64,000 bases of DNA, taken from positions 1,302,001-1,366,000 of the forward strand of contig SPDT01000002.1 in NCBI GenBank assembly GCA_008477525.1. Reading direction: 5' to 3'. Below the pieces are notes generated by a model. That model made no database searches and was not told the DNA's origin. It worked only from the letters and a program-made list of their open reading frames with translations. The first letter of the stretch is position 1; each line of letters opens with the position of its first letter. Of the stretch, positions 1 through 10,649 are shown piece by piece. The position numbers and the translations under genes are program-made. Origin of the DNA: Hypomyces perniciosus (lineage: Eukaryota; Ascomycota; Sordariomycetes; Hypocreales; Hypocreaceae).

Positions 1-236
1 AGTAAAACATACAGTGGGTATGGCGTAGATGCATTGCCGAGGACCACTTTGACACTTTCTTGCTTCCGTACCCGCATCCGCGCGGGATTTCGCTCGTGCG
101 GGTCACTAAACTTGGTGACGAGTGGTCCAGAACTATCACAAAACTTTTCTCTTGGAATGCATCACGCATATCTGTGGGCCTCGGTGAAGGCCCCTGTCTT
201 AGAGTTACAGGGAAGATGGATGTGATGTGGTGTGTA
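1..236. other. Unassigned sequence left of the first repeat
   Basis: No gene is recognised here. One open stretch of about 63 codons exists on the plus strand, but it has no recognisable domain and no splice context. Base composition is normal, unlike the A+T-rich repeat that follows. The stretch ends at the TA dinucleotide (235-236) that serves as the left target duplication of the TIR element. Confidence 0.4.
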
Positions 237-1034
237 TAGTGCCGACCCAGAACCTCGCCACCCCCTAAGATCGCCAGGGTTTTACACCAAAAGTACTACC
301 TTTTCAAATTTCTATTAAAAGTCCTATATAAAATAAAATTAAATACCTTTATTTAAGATACTTAATTAAATAGATGTTATTTATATATAAAATGTTTATT
401 TTAAATTATATTATCTATTAATAGAGAAATGAAGTCTAAAAGTAAACGATATAGAAATGTTAATGTTTACATCTATTTCCTTAGGATTCCTTAACATATT
501 AAATACTTGAATATAAAATTGAGATAGATATAGAGAATTCTATTATTTTAATAATAGTTAATTAATATATACTATTTTATATATAAGCTATAGAGATATT
601 TTCTAGATTTTTATTTAAAGTATTATTTATAATTAAAAAAACCACTAAGAAATTTAACTAGGAGTAATTATATTATTAAATCTTTAGGTATAGATTATAT
701 ACTAAAATATAGTAATGTAAAACCTTAGACTTTTATATATTTATTTAGATTTTCTATTTAGATTTGTATACTGTTAAGGAATACTAAGAGAATATATGTA
801 ATCCTTAACATTTACTTATCTTATACTTTAAAATTCTATTAAAATATCATATAGCTATATATACTGTTTTTATAGCCTAATAATAGAAATATTAGCTAAT
901 TAAATATATATCTCAGCTTAAGTACCTTATTTTAGGTTTCTATTGAATTTATTATAGTGTATTGAAAAGGTAGTACTTTTGGTGTAAAACCTATAACGAC
1001 CTTAGGGGGCTGGCGAAGTTGTGGGTCGGGACTC
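237..1034. mobile_element. Tc1/mariner-type non-autonomous TIR element, RIP-degraded
   Basis: Both ends carry an inverted repeat of about 70 bp. The inner 29 bp is a perfect match (278-306 against 963-991), and the outer part is imperfect, starting AGTGCCGACCC on the left and AGTCCCGACCC on the right read inward. A TA dinucleotide sits directly outside each end (235-236 and 1035-1036), the target duplication of the Tc1/mariner superfamily; a pogo/Fot1-like origin is inference. The 650 bp interior is extremely A+T-rich with stops in all frames and no transposase fragment that I can read. It is either a MITE or a deleted element whose interior was mutated by RIP. Confidence 0.8.
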
Positions 1035-1299
1035 TAGCAAGAGATGATATGATGGGAGCGATAGTAATACAGACTCGCCTCATACCGTATGATCCATTGG
1101 CATGTAGGGAGGCTTATTAATGGTAGTATTGGTGGTATGTACGAAGTAGTACAGACAGGATTGGTCTGTCTTGGCCAGTTGTATAAGAAGCTTGGCACAG
1201 TATCATCTTCTGGCAAGATTGAGGTTCCCTTGCATCTTCCTTGGAACCGACGTGTCACAAACATATCCGCCTTCATACCTACCGATCGATCGATTGATC

Positions 1300-2534
1300 A
1301 TGTTCTCCTCTCGAGAAGGTGTAACTGTCGATTCAGTAGCCGCTCCGCTTGTGCGAGTGCTACTGAACCCGCTTGTTGCTGTACCCATAGCCGTTATTTT
1401 CTCTCTCCCGTCCCTCTGGCCAAGCGTTCTTTCACATATCTTCCCCTCCGGCGAGCCGGCTGGGCTCCGTACAGTAGCGTACATCTTAGCAGCGTCCAGC
1501 CTGCTCATGTCACTGAATGATTACCTCAACAGGCAGGTCACCAACAATTGGGTCGATGACCCGACTTGGGACTGGAATGAGGAAGTCGTCGTCGTGACAG
1601 GTGGCAGTAACGGCATCGGAGCGAGCATATCGCAGCAGTTTCTCGAGCGAAACATCCGCACCCGGATTGTCGTTGTGGACTTTGCGCCCCTGAGTTGGAC
1701 ACCCCCCGCAAAATCTCGCGTGTCGTATTACCAGTGCGACTTGAGCAACGCCAATGCTCTCAGAGCTACCTGCCAGCGCATCAAGGATGAGGTCGGACAC
1801 CCTACCGTGTTGTTCAACAATGCTGGCTTGGTTCGTGGAGTGAGCGTTATGGAAGGCTCATATGGCGATATTGAAGCTACGGTGAGGACGAATCTCATCG
1901 CGCCTATGTTGGTGGCAAAGGAGTTCCTCCCGGAAATGGTCAGACGGGATCACGGACATATCATCCACACGGGATCGTTGAGTTGTTACCTCCCAGTACC
2001 GATTCTGGCTGACTACTCAGCGACCAAAGCCGGGTTAATGGCACTGCACGAGGTGAGCTCTCTGTCCTTTCCTGTTCATCATAAACAAGAATTCGAAGCT
2101 AACGGAACGTCATCAACCAGGCCTTGCAGCTGGAACTCAAAAACCTCCATCAGGCTCCTAGAGTGCGTCTCACGTTGGGCATCTTCTTCTTCATCCGCAC
2201 GCCACTGATCAAGGGCCATCCGAACATGCCCAACTGGCTTCTGCCCTATTTCCACGTCGACAGCGTGGGCGAGAAACTTGTAGACGGCGTATACAGCGGT
2301 TACGGATCGACTATATTCCTCCCTGGCCATGCGAAATATGCCGTGATTCTGGTAAGTTTTCTTATGGCTTCATTCTCCGAACTCGGACGTCGCGACCTAA
2401 CTTGGCTTGTGTAGAAAAGCGGACCGGAGTGGATGTTTCAACTGGCCAGACAAGTATTAACGACAACGTTTCGGATCGACTGCACGGGCCGCCAGGAGAT
2501 TGACAGAGAGACGGGACAGCTGCAAAAGGCGTAA
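1300..2534 (+). CDS. Membrane-anchored short-chain dehydrogenase/reductase
   Basis: Predicted 367 aa from exons 1300-2052, 2121-2351 and 2415-2534; the introns of 68 and 63 bp have GTGAGC/CAG and GTAAGT/TAG borders and CTAAC branch sites. The N-terminus holds one or two hydrophobic segments (about residues 15-75). The classical SDR Rossmann core then follows: cofactor loop TGGSNGIG at 100-107, NNAG at 173-176, and catalytic Ser226, Tyr239 and Lys243 (YSATK). The likely reaction is NAD(P)-dependent oxidation or reduction of a hydrophobic alcohol/ketone at the ER or a lipid droplet; the layout resembles retinol-dehydrogenase/17-beta-HSD11-like SDRs. The ATG at 1300 is chosen because the in-frame extension upstream to 1171 opens at a non-ATG codon. 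It is the first of five same-strand accessory-type genes. Substrate unknown. Confidence 0.88.
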
Positions 2535-3651
2535 TGGACTTGTGTCTGTCTACTGGGGCCTTCCGCACGTGGCTTTTACATGAGTTCGGTCCAAAGGAGG
2601 TGTCCAATAGCTTGTCAAGGACTGAGAGCAACGTGCTTTGATGAGGGAAACAAGGAAACAGATGATCTGATTGGTCTAGTCCGTAGCTTAGACAGATTAT
2701 CTCTGAACAGATTGTGTATTTCCGGCGAGTATGTCCGTTTTAGGGTTGCCATTTAGGCGAAGATGTTTGGTTGGTTTCCTGATCTAGATGAAGCCGACGA
2801 TATCTTTCCAGAATGACCAGGGAGTACTTCGTCTTCGTATCAAGATTGGCTCGTTACTCCAGTAGCAGCAATATTACAACCATAAATTGTAAATATAGGC
2901 CCATAAAACAAGCGTGAAGCAGCACGTGTTGTAATATTTTACCGTACTATTATTTAAATGGATGTCCGGCAAAAGTTCCTCCACAGCCGGAACGCTATGC
3001 GCCTTATAATGAAATCCTTCCCGCGTATCAAACATTACTACTCCGTAGTAGTACTAGTAGTAACATACAATTAATATTAGTACCGGCACTTCTGGAGGAG
3101 ACGAAAAGAAAATGACAGGAAAAAAAACTCGGGGAAAAGCATTGAATATTATGCGCGGACCGGTCCTCAGTGCTTACTGACGCTCAGACGCTCCTCGTCA
3201 AGTTTCCGTGTCGGGTATATTCCCCGGACTGCTTATATATACTCCGTACCGGTCGTATTAGAGTAATTTATACGGAGTATGGTTGAAGCGCTAAAAAAGA
3301 GGTGGAAGTGCACAGTTTACGAGTAGTAGTACAGGCTATTTAGGAATCCGCTGACGATTGATCATGGATCGGCACAGACAAGCCGAGTTCTTCTCCACCG
3401 TACCATCACATGTACAATTCACTGGTTTGTATTGGTTCATAGGAGATTTGAAGGCTATTTAAGCTCAAAAGAAAAAAGATAGAACCGGATATGAATGAAT
3501 CGGAATTTAGAGAATACGTAGTTAGTCGTGCGACTACGGGAGCACTTGTGGTATGTATTTATTCAAGCGACAGTCCGTGATGCTTAACTTCTGCTGGTCA
3601 GAGTGGCTTCGACGGATTTAAAAAAAAAAAGCACATATAAAAACGACGAGT
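2535..3651. other. Intergenic region, 3' of SDR and promoter of the MFS gene
   Basis: No coding sequence is supported. It contains several copies of the dispersed TACTCCGTA/TACGGAGTA word (around 3040, 3240 and 3273) and short A-rich tracts just before the transporter start. The rest shows nothing recognisable. Confidence 0.5.
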
Positions 3652-5303
3652 ATGAGCGAGAAACAACAGCCTCCCGCTGAGACGGCAGAAGCCCAACGGG
3701 GCGACAGTAACGACAACACCAACAAGGATGTCGCCGTCATTGAGAGCGGAGGCGCTGTCAGCAAGAAGCAGTCCTTATCTGACATCTTCACGATCGTAAG
3801 CTCGCAGGAACGAAGAAACCGAGATGAAACAGGCGGGAGAACTGACATGCTGGCTTAGATCGCTGCTGGCTTTGCCCTCATCTCCGATGGCTACCAGAAC
3901 AATCTGATGACCATGTCTAATGTGCTCTTCAAAAAAGAGTACCCTAATGAATATACATCGGATGTCAGCACCCGCGTGTCCAACTCCCTTCTGATTGGTG
4001 CCATCTTGGGCCAGGTTGCTGTTGGTCTTACCTGCGACTACATGGGCCGAAAGACGGCAATTGTCCTGACCACGGTGCTTATTGTGCTTGGCGGCATCTT
4101 GGCCACTGCTTCCAATGGCGTCACTATCGATGGCATGTTCTGGATGCTAACCATTGCCCGAGGCATTACGGGCTTTGGTGTCGGTATGTCTCCCTCTCCC
4201 GATACAGCTCAGCGTAGCATCATAGTATTAACCCTGGACGCCTAGGTGGTGAGTATCCTGCGGCCAGTACTTCCTCCTCAGAAGCTGCCAACGAGCGTGT
4301 TCCAAAGCACCGCGGCCCCGTCTTCATTTTAGTGACAAACCTCCCGCTCTCTTTCGGTGGTCCCCTGGCTGTCTCGGTTTTCCTGATTGTCCTCTCCGCT
4401 GCGGGTCCTGACCACCTGTCGACCGTATGGCGAGTGTGTTTTGGCATTGGCGTTTTGCTTCCCTTGTCGGTCTTCTATTTCCGTCTCAAGATGCTCAACT
4501 CCAAGCTCTACCGCCGTAATGCCATCAAGAAGCAGGTCCCCTACGGCCTCGTGCTTCGATATTACTGGAGGACTTTGATCGGCACCTGTGGAGCGTGGTT
4601 CCTCTACGACTTTGTCACCTTCCCTAATGGTGTCTTCTCTGGAACGATCATCTCCAGTGTGGTGAGCACAACTGATAATACTCTGCGTAGTACGGCTGAG
4701 TGGCAGCTCCTGCTCGGAACCATTGCACTTCCCGGCGTCTTCGTTGGTGCGCTCCTATGCGACCGCATCGGCCGCAAGAACGTCATGATGGTTGGATTCA
4801 CAGGATACTTGATCTTCGGTCTCATCATTGGCTGCGCGTACGACCAGATCACGCACATCACCCCGCTGTTTGTTATATTCTACGGCCTAATGCAGAGCTC
4901 TGGAAACCTCGGCCCCGGCGACATGTTGGGTCTTCTATCTTCGGAGAGTTATGCTACCAGCGTGCGAGGCACTTGCTACGGTCTCAGCGCGGCAATTGGT
5001 AAGGCCGGTGCAGCTGTTGGAACACAGGCGTTTACACCGATCCAGAACAACCTGGGTAAGCGGTGGACGTTCATCATCGCTGCTATTTGCGGTGTTGTGG
5101 GTATCCTGGTCACTTACTTCTTTGTGCCGAATATAACAAATGAGGACCTTGCAATCCGTGATGAGAAGTTCCGGGCGTACCTCCTTGAGAACGGCTGGAA
5201 TGGAGAGATGGGTGAGGATGACCACAAGACCATACCGGAGGACATGCAGGTTGAGAATGTGGCGTCAGGCGATGATGGCACAGAAAAGGGTGTCAAGGTG
5301 TGA
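3652..5303 (+). CDS. MFS transporter, phosphate/glycerophosphodiester (GIT1-like) type
   Basis: Predicted 508 aa from exons 3652-3795, 3859-4183 and 4246-5303; the introns are 63 bp (GTAAGC/TAG) and 62 bp (GTATGT/TAG). A polar N-terminal tail of about 48 residues leads into a 12-helix major facilitator fold with the signature loop D-Y-M-G-R-K between TM2 and TM3 and its echo D-R-I-G-R-K in the C-terminal half. The GGEYP segment formed across the second splice junction and the N-L-M-T-M-S start of the first half fit the phosphate:H+ symporter/GIT1 branch, which imports inorganic phosphate or glycerophosphoinositol at the plasma membrane. The C-tail is acidic and cytoplasmic. Substrate assignment is inference from overall resemblance; the MFS call itself is firm. 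It lies between an SDR and a Baeyer-Villiger-type monooxygenase, so an organic substrate is also possible. Confidence 0.82.
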
Positions 5304-6145
5304 GTTTTGGGCGGAAACACCTAGCAGGCAAGAATGCAACTACATAGACACTAAATGATCTATCTGCCTCACATCGTATTCAATTCCCACCTTATCTGAC
5401 ATGTCAGACTTGGATTTATAATGCGGCTTATTGTCTGCGGCATACTTCGTAGTCCTCCTTGTATCCAGTCCACATTTAGAGTTCGGCATTGACATACATC
5501 TCGTATTCATTAATTGGGTTACATTCTCTGACAGGAAGAAGACTGTTGATCCCGGTTAGTTGACAGGCATACACACATCGAATGTAACATGCTTCCATGC
5601 ATGTACGAACGGATCGGGTTGCCAAGTTTGCCAAGTCCCTCAAACTCAACGAGGGCAAATAAAAATTAATGTAACAACGCCGCTATATTGAAAAAAAACC
5701 GGTTCAGAAATGGTCGTGTGATCTGGTGAATGGTAGCAAAACCAGCAATATTGTCTCACGGACCGTAGTGACAGCGTCATAGATCAAGAGACCTGTTTCG
5801 TCGCCAATACCAATCATCCCAATCTACTACCCGCCGAATATAAAAGCCCAATTGATCTCGTAGTATCGTCGGCGCTGACAGATTAGACTCCGGCCTCTGC
5901 TTCTGCGCACCACACTCGCCGGGGCACCATGCAGGGCGCTTCTACACACGACTAGCTACATATGTAACTGTAGTCACCGGTGGTCCAGAATTGCACAAAC
6001 GAGGCGGTATCTATCCTACTGAATACGGCTAGCATACGGAGTATATTGATTCGGAGTTCATACAAAAAAGCTGGATAGGCAACATCGCTTGTTTCTTTCC
6101 CCTTCTTTGTTACCTCCGTCTATTCTCCTCTTACTCGCAGTCGTC
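5304..6145. other. Intergenic region before the flavin monooxygenase
   Basis: No coding sequence supported. A TACGGAGTA word occurs near 6033. The open frame of the next gene extends upstream to a TTG at 6089 through hydrophobic codons, but there is no ATG in that extension, so it is treated as leader. Confidence 0.45.
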
Positions 6146-8039
6146 ATGGCTCAAGAGACGGTCAAAAACGCTAGCTACAGTCAGTTTGCCTGTATTGGCA
6201 GTGGCTTCTCAGCCATAGCTGTTGGAGTACAGCTCAAGCGCTGGTACGGCATCACCGATATTCGCTTCTTTGAGCGCAATAGCGATCTGGGAGGAACATG
6301 GCTCGCAAATCAGTATCCAGGTACATCCCCTTCCACTTACATGCCAAGGCATCCCGACTGATACTGAAAGACAGGATCTGGTTGCGACATCCCCAGCTTG
6401 CTTTACAGCTATTCCTTCGCCCCCAACCCGAACTGGTCAACCATCCTGCCCTCCCACAATGAGATTTGGGAATACCAGAACGGCGTGGCAATCCAGTATG
6501 GCCTCCGCGACAAGATGTCATTCAACTCCACCGTTGAGAAATGCGAGTGGATCGAACAAACCAAACGCTGGCGAATCTTCGTCCGCAACACTGAGACGGA
6601 CTCCGTCTTGGTCCATGAAAGCCAGTTCCTCTTCGGTGCATCCGGGTTTCTCGTTCATCCCCGTAAACCTGACATTCGGGGCCTCGAGACCTTCAAGGGC
6701 ACCGTGGTCCACTCCTCCATGTGGGATCACGATATCGACCTGCGCGACAAGAAGGTTGTAGTCGTGGGCAATGGCTGTACTGCTACGCAAATCGTCCCGG
6801 CTATCCAAGACACCACTCGCCACGTCACGCAGTTCGTGCGCTCCAAGCACTGGATCATCCCCCCAGTGAACGCACCCAACACGAAATTCTTCCAGTTCCT
6901 GTTCACGTACGTTCCGGGATTCCTCAAGTTCACGCGGTTTCTCATGTTTTGGGTCTTGGAGAACGACATGTGGGGTTTCCACATGAACAAGATGGGTGCG
7001 GCGTATCGGCGATATACCAGAGGAATCGCTGAGAGATATATGAAGAAACACGCTCCAGAGAAGTACTGGGATCTCTTGATCCCAGACTTTGAGATTGGGT
7101 GCAAGCGGCGCATCTTTGACTGCGGGTACCTCAAGGGCCTGCACAAGGACAATGTTACACTGACGAGTGATCCCATTGTGGAGGTCACAGCGGAAGGTGT
7201 CCGCTCCAAGAATGGCTTCACAGAGGCCGATATTATTATCATGGCCAACGGATTTGAGACTAATACCTTCCTGACCAACATTGAAGTCATCGGCCGAGGA
7301 GGCGTGACAGCAACTGAGCACTGGGAGGAAATGGGAGGAGCAGGAGCCTATAATTCGACCTCTCTCAGCGGGTTCCCCAATTTTTTCATTATTCTGGGTG
7401 AGTTATCCGAGTTCTGAACTGGGATATACATCCAAATCCAAGACTAATGCCTGATGTAGGGCCTAACATAGCCCAGGGACACACCTCAGTACTCATAGCG
7501 GCTGAAAACGCAGTAAACTACTCCCTGCGTGTGATCAAGCCCATCCTCGACGGCAATGCCACAGCCGTGGATGCCAAGCTCGATGCAGAGAAACAGTTCA
7601 TAGAGAAGATACAGAGAGATTTGCAAACGACTGTATACTCCTCCGGATGCAACCCCTGGTACAACAGAGCGGCCGATGGCGGCAAGCAGCATAATGGCAT
7701 GACTTACCCGCACTGGCAGCCACATTTTTGGTATAAGTGTCTGTTTCCGATCTACACCGACTTTAAATATGACGTAAGTGATGTTTTCTTTTTGTGGCTC
7801 ATACATGGATAGAAAGATAAGAGGACTAATAACACGATTGCTTTTAGCCAGCAAAGAACCTGCCTCGACGGGGTTTGTGGAATAGACTATTCAACACGGC
7901 TTTATGGTTGGCCACTTTCGCCTCTGTAGGAGGTGTTTTGGTATCTGTAAGGAAGAATGGATGGGACATTGAGACATATTTGCCTTTTATGAAGGAACAG
8001 GTGCAGCACTGGTTGAACAGTGCCCGGAACTTGCTGTAG
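6146..8039 (+). CDS. Baeyer-Villiger-type flavin monooxygenase
   Basis: Predicted 567 aa from exons 6146-6320, 6375-7397, 7460-7773 and 7848-8039; introns are 54, 62 and 74 bp. The first dinucleotide-binding loop GSGFSA lies at residues 18-23 (FAD), followed by GGTW at 49-52. The class I BVMO fingerprint FxGxxxHxxxW[PD] is met exactly at 165-176 (F165, G167, H171, W175, D176). A second Rossmann loop GNGCTA at 190-195 binds NADPH. The C-terminus has a hydrophobic stretch that may anchor it to a membrane. Expected chemistry is NADPH- and O2-dependent insertion of oxygen next to a ketone to give an ester or lactone, or a related oxygenation. The adjacent SDR could supply or consume the ketone. 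Substrate unknown. Confidence 0.9.
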
Positions 8040-8739
8040 ATAAGGTGATGATGCATGGTGCATTTCTATCATACGATATGCATTAATTCATTAATTCAAT
8101 ACATTTCCCCGCTGTATCTGTTTTTATCCATCAATGTTTTTTGGTTGAGGGTGCTGATCAATATCATGACGAATGAACACTGATGCTGCATGATGCAGTG
8201 CAACACACCAACACGCCCCTGACTTTTCCGCATACAAACAACCCAAAAAAAGATATCTACCTCTATCATTAAGTGAATCCTTTTAAAAATAGTAAAAGGA
8301 ATAGGACAACGTCTCAGCCAAACCCCTGCAAAGCAGCAAGCATCAGAGTCTCGACCAAAGGCGGGGGTGTTCGATCATCTCCGGAGCCGCCCACTGCCTC
8401 GGTCCAGACCCACACCCCGGCTTCTATTCCGTTTCGGGACTCCCGTTTGTTCCGGACCCCCCGGCTCCGCTCCGCTCAAAGCACGATCCAGATTCATCAT
8501 AGTACATATATGTATTAGTACATACATATTTTGTCGCGGCTCTGCTAGACTAGATTAGGCAGCTGAGACAGAAGAAGCCATGAGTCCACTTTCTTCTCCA
8601 CCCAGACGGCAAGCGCAGCCTTCCGAAACGTATCCATAGTGATAGTGAGGATGAAATACTCCGGAAGTCCTAGCACCCACCCCATGAACTGAACTAATGT
8701 TTGTACCCACCTAGCACACCTCTTCAAACGGGGAAAACG
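8040..8739. other. Intergenic region before the phosphotransferase gene
   Basis: No coding sequence supported. A long minus-strand open frame entering from 9189 is antisense to the phosphotransferase gene and has no domain. The in-frame extension of the downstream gene to 8701 begins with TTG, so ATG 8740 is taken as its start. Confidence 0.45.
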
Positions 8740-10242
8740 ATGTATGCCGGTCAGGAAAAGCTCGACAATGTGGTCTGGGACCAGAACGACGCTGACTGCG
8801 ATGAAACGCTGAAGCGGATGCGGCTTGAAGCCACTTGTCGCCAGGTGGAAGATCTTGCGGTCCAATGGCTCGGCAGACCAGCAACCCTCGTGCCGCCTTT
8901 GATCATCGGCGGCTTCAATGTCCTGTATCGAATCCGCCTCGAGGGAGCCCCCGATGTTCTTGTCCGGCTGCCTGGCCCCTGTCTGGTTCAGTTCCCAGAT
9001 GAAAAGACCGTTCAAGAAGCTGCGACAGCAAAGTACATTGCAAAGCACACCAAAATCCCTATTCCCCATCACCATGTTGTCGGTGAAGATCCTACACTCG
9101 GGCCCTTCATTATCATGGAATACGTCGCCTACCGTTCGAGCTTGTCGACCAGATTGAGGGTGCCCAATGACAACCCGGGTGTGACGCACACCTTGAATCC
9201 GAATCTTTCGGAAACCACACTCGAAAATCTCTGGACACAGGTAGCGGACTCGCTTCTACAGCTCTCCCGACTGAGCTTTCCCAGAATCGGCTCTCTCATC
9301 GACCTCGATGGAGGCGATCAGGTTGTCGCCGGACGGCCCATAACCCACAATATGACCGATATGGTCCGGCTCGCCAACATTCCTCCTGCTTGCCTTCCTC
9401 AAGAAGGCCAGACATTCGGGACTGCAGACGAATGGTATGTCTCGTTGGCGGAGATGCATCTGGCACAGCTCCTCTTCCAGCACAACGACGTAGTGTCATC
9501 GGAAGACGACTGTCGGAACAAGTATGTGGCTCGCCAAATCTTTCGTCGATTAGCCAAACAGGGTCGACTCTCCACCTTCGGTTTCGCAGACGATGACTGG
9601 TCAGCTCAATCCTCCAAAGCGACGGCTTCCACCCTCTGCCCAGCCCCTGCTGGATCTCACTCCTTTCGACTTTGGGGAGACGATTTTCGGGCGGGCAACA
9701 TTCTCCTAAATGAGACCGACGGCATAGCCGCCATCATCGACTGGGAGTATACGTATGCTGGACCTACCCAATTCATACTCGACCCGCCCTGGTGGCTCCT
9801 CCTCAGCATGCCTGAGACGTGGCCTTCTGGCATCGATAACTGGAGAAAGACGTACGACATGCGGCTGAAAACTTGGTTGTCGGCCATGAAACGAGCAGAG
9901 GATGACTCGCAGGAACCCGGCCCGCTGCCCTATGCTTTGTCAACTTACATGCGAGAAAGCTGGGAAACCGGGAGGTTCTGGCTCAACTATGCTGCGAGAA
10001 AGAGCTGGTCATTCGATGCAGTGTACTGGAGGTACTTGGATGAGAGGTTCTTTGGCGAGCGAGGAAAGGATGTTCGCAAAGAGGATCTATGGAAGACCCG
10101 GTACCACTTGCTGAGTGAAGATGAGAAAACCGAAATGGAGCCCTTTGTGAGCCACAAAATGGAGGGGTCAACAAGGAGGATGATTGTTGACTGGGATGCA
10201 GCTGAAGCGAAAGATATCTTCTCCGAGATACTCTTTGACTAA
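8740..10242 (+). CDS. Aminoglycoside-phosphotransferase (APH)-fold kinase-like protein
   Basis: Intronless, 500 aa. The protein-kinase-like APH fold is visible. A glycine-containing nucleotide loop region (IGGFNVLYRIRL) and a hinge segment F-I-I-M-E-Y lie in the first third. The catalytic loop is GDDFRAGN at 313-320, with D315 and N320 in the positions of the general base and metal ligand, and the metal-binding IIDWE has D334. The usual HGD histidine is Gly313, so the motif is atypical. Related fungal APH-like proteins are common beside metabolite clusters, and few have known substrates; a small-molecule O-kinase is the default guess. It sits between the BVMO and the Zn2Cys6 regulator on the same strand. 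Some members may be inactive, so catalysis is not assured. Confidence 0.8.
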   Translation: MYAGQEKLDNVVWDQNDADCDETLKRMRLEATCRQVEDLAVQWLGRPATLVPPLIIGGFNVLYRIRLEGAPDVLVRLPGPCLVQFPDEKTVQEAATAKYIAKHTKIPIPHHHVVGEDPTLGPFIIMEYVAYRSSLSTRLRVPNDNPGVTHTLNPNLSETTLENLWTQVADSLLQLSRLSFPRIGSLIDLDGGDQVVAGRPITHNMTDMVRLANIPPACLPQEGQTFGTADEWYVSLAEMHLAQLLFQHNDVVSSEDDCRNKYVARQIFRRLAKQGRLSTFGFADDDWSAQSSKATASTLCPAPAGSHSFRLWGDDFRAGNILLNETDGIAAIIDWEYTYAGPTQFILDPPWWLLLSMPETWPSGIDNWRKTYDMRLKTWLSAMKRAEDDSQEPGPLPYALSTYMRESWETGRFWLNYAARKSWSFDAVYWRYLDERFFGERGKDVRKEDLWKTRYHLLSEDEKTEMEPFVSHKMEGSTRRMIVDWDAAEAKDIFSEILFD

Positions 10243-10649
10243 GATGCGGAATACGGAGTGCTCGGGTTGTAATGAAATATTTTTACAACAGTCTGTAAAA
10301 TGACCATTGCGTTAAAAGGAACATAAAATGTCTTAATAAAGGGCCGGACATATTTAATTATGGAGTGTAGACTAATTCACTGCCTTGACTTAGCCGCGAA
10401 AACAGCGCTATTCTGATTCTCTATCTCCGATCTGGCTCGAAATGCAATCCCCAGATTTGTCAATACTATTTTTATCGCGTCTGGACTAGTGAATGGAGCT
10501 TACCAATTTCTTACCCACATCGCCACGACGTCTTTCCTTTGTCCTCATGTGAATAGGGAGTGCAGTTCATCAAACTTCGGGAAGCGTCGAATAGACATGA
10601 CAACAGCGAGAAGAGGCACGGAGGTCTTGAGACAAAACAACGCCCGCAT
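10243..10649. other. Intergenic region before the regulator gene
   Basis: No gene seen. A TACGGAGT word follows the APH stop (about 10252). The reading frame of the regulator is open back to a GTG at 10560, but the first ATG in it is at 10650. Confidence 0.45.

Noticed and set aside
6518..7321. Minus-strand open frame of 267 codons
   Set aside because: Antisense to the flavin monooxygenase exon, no domain, no start or splice support; a shadow of the GC-rich codons on the other strand.
8545..9189. Minus-strand open frame of 214 codons
   Set aside because: Antisense to the APH-like gene and its leader, with no recognisable motif.
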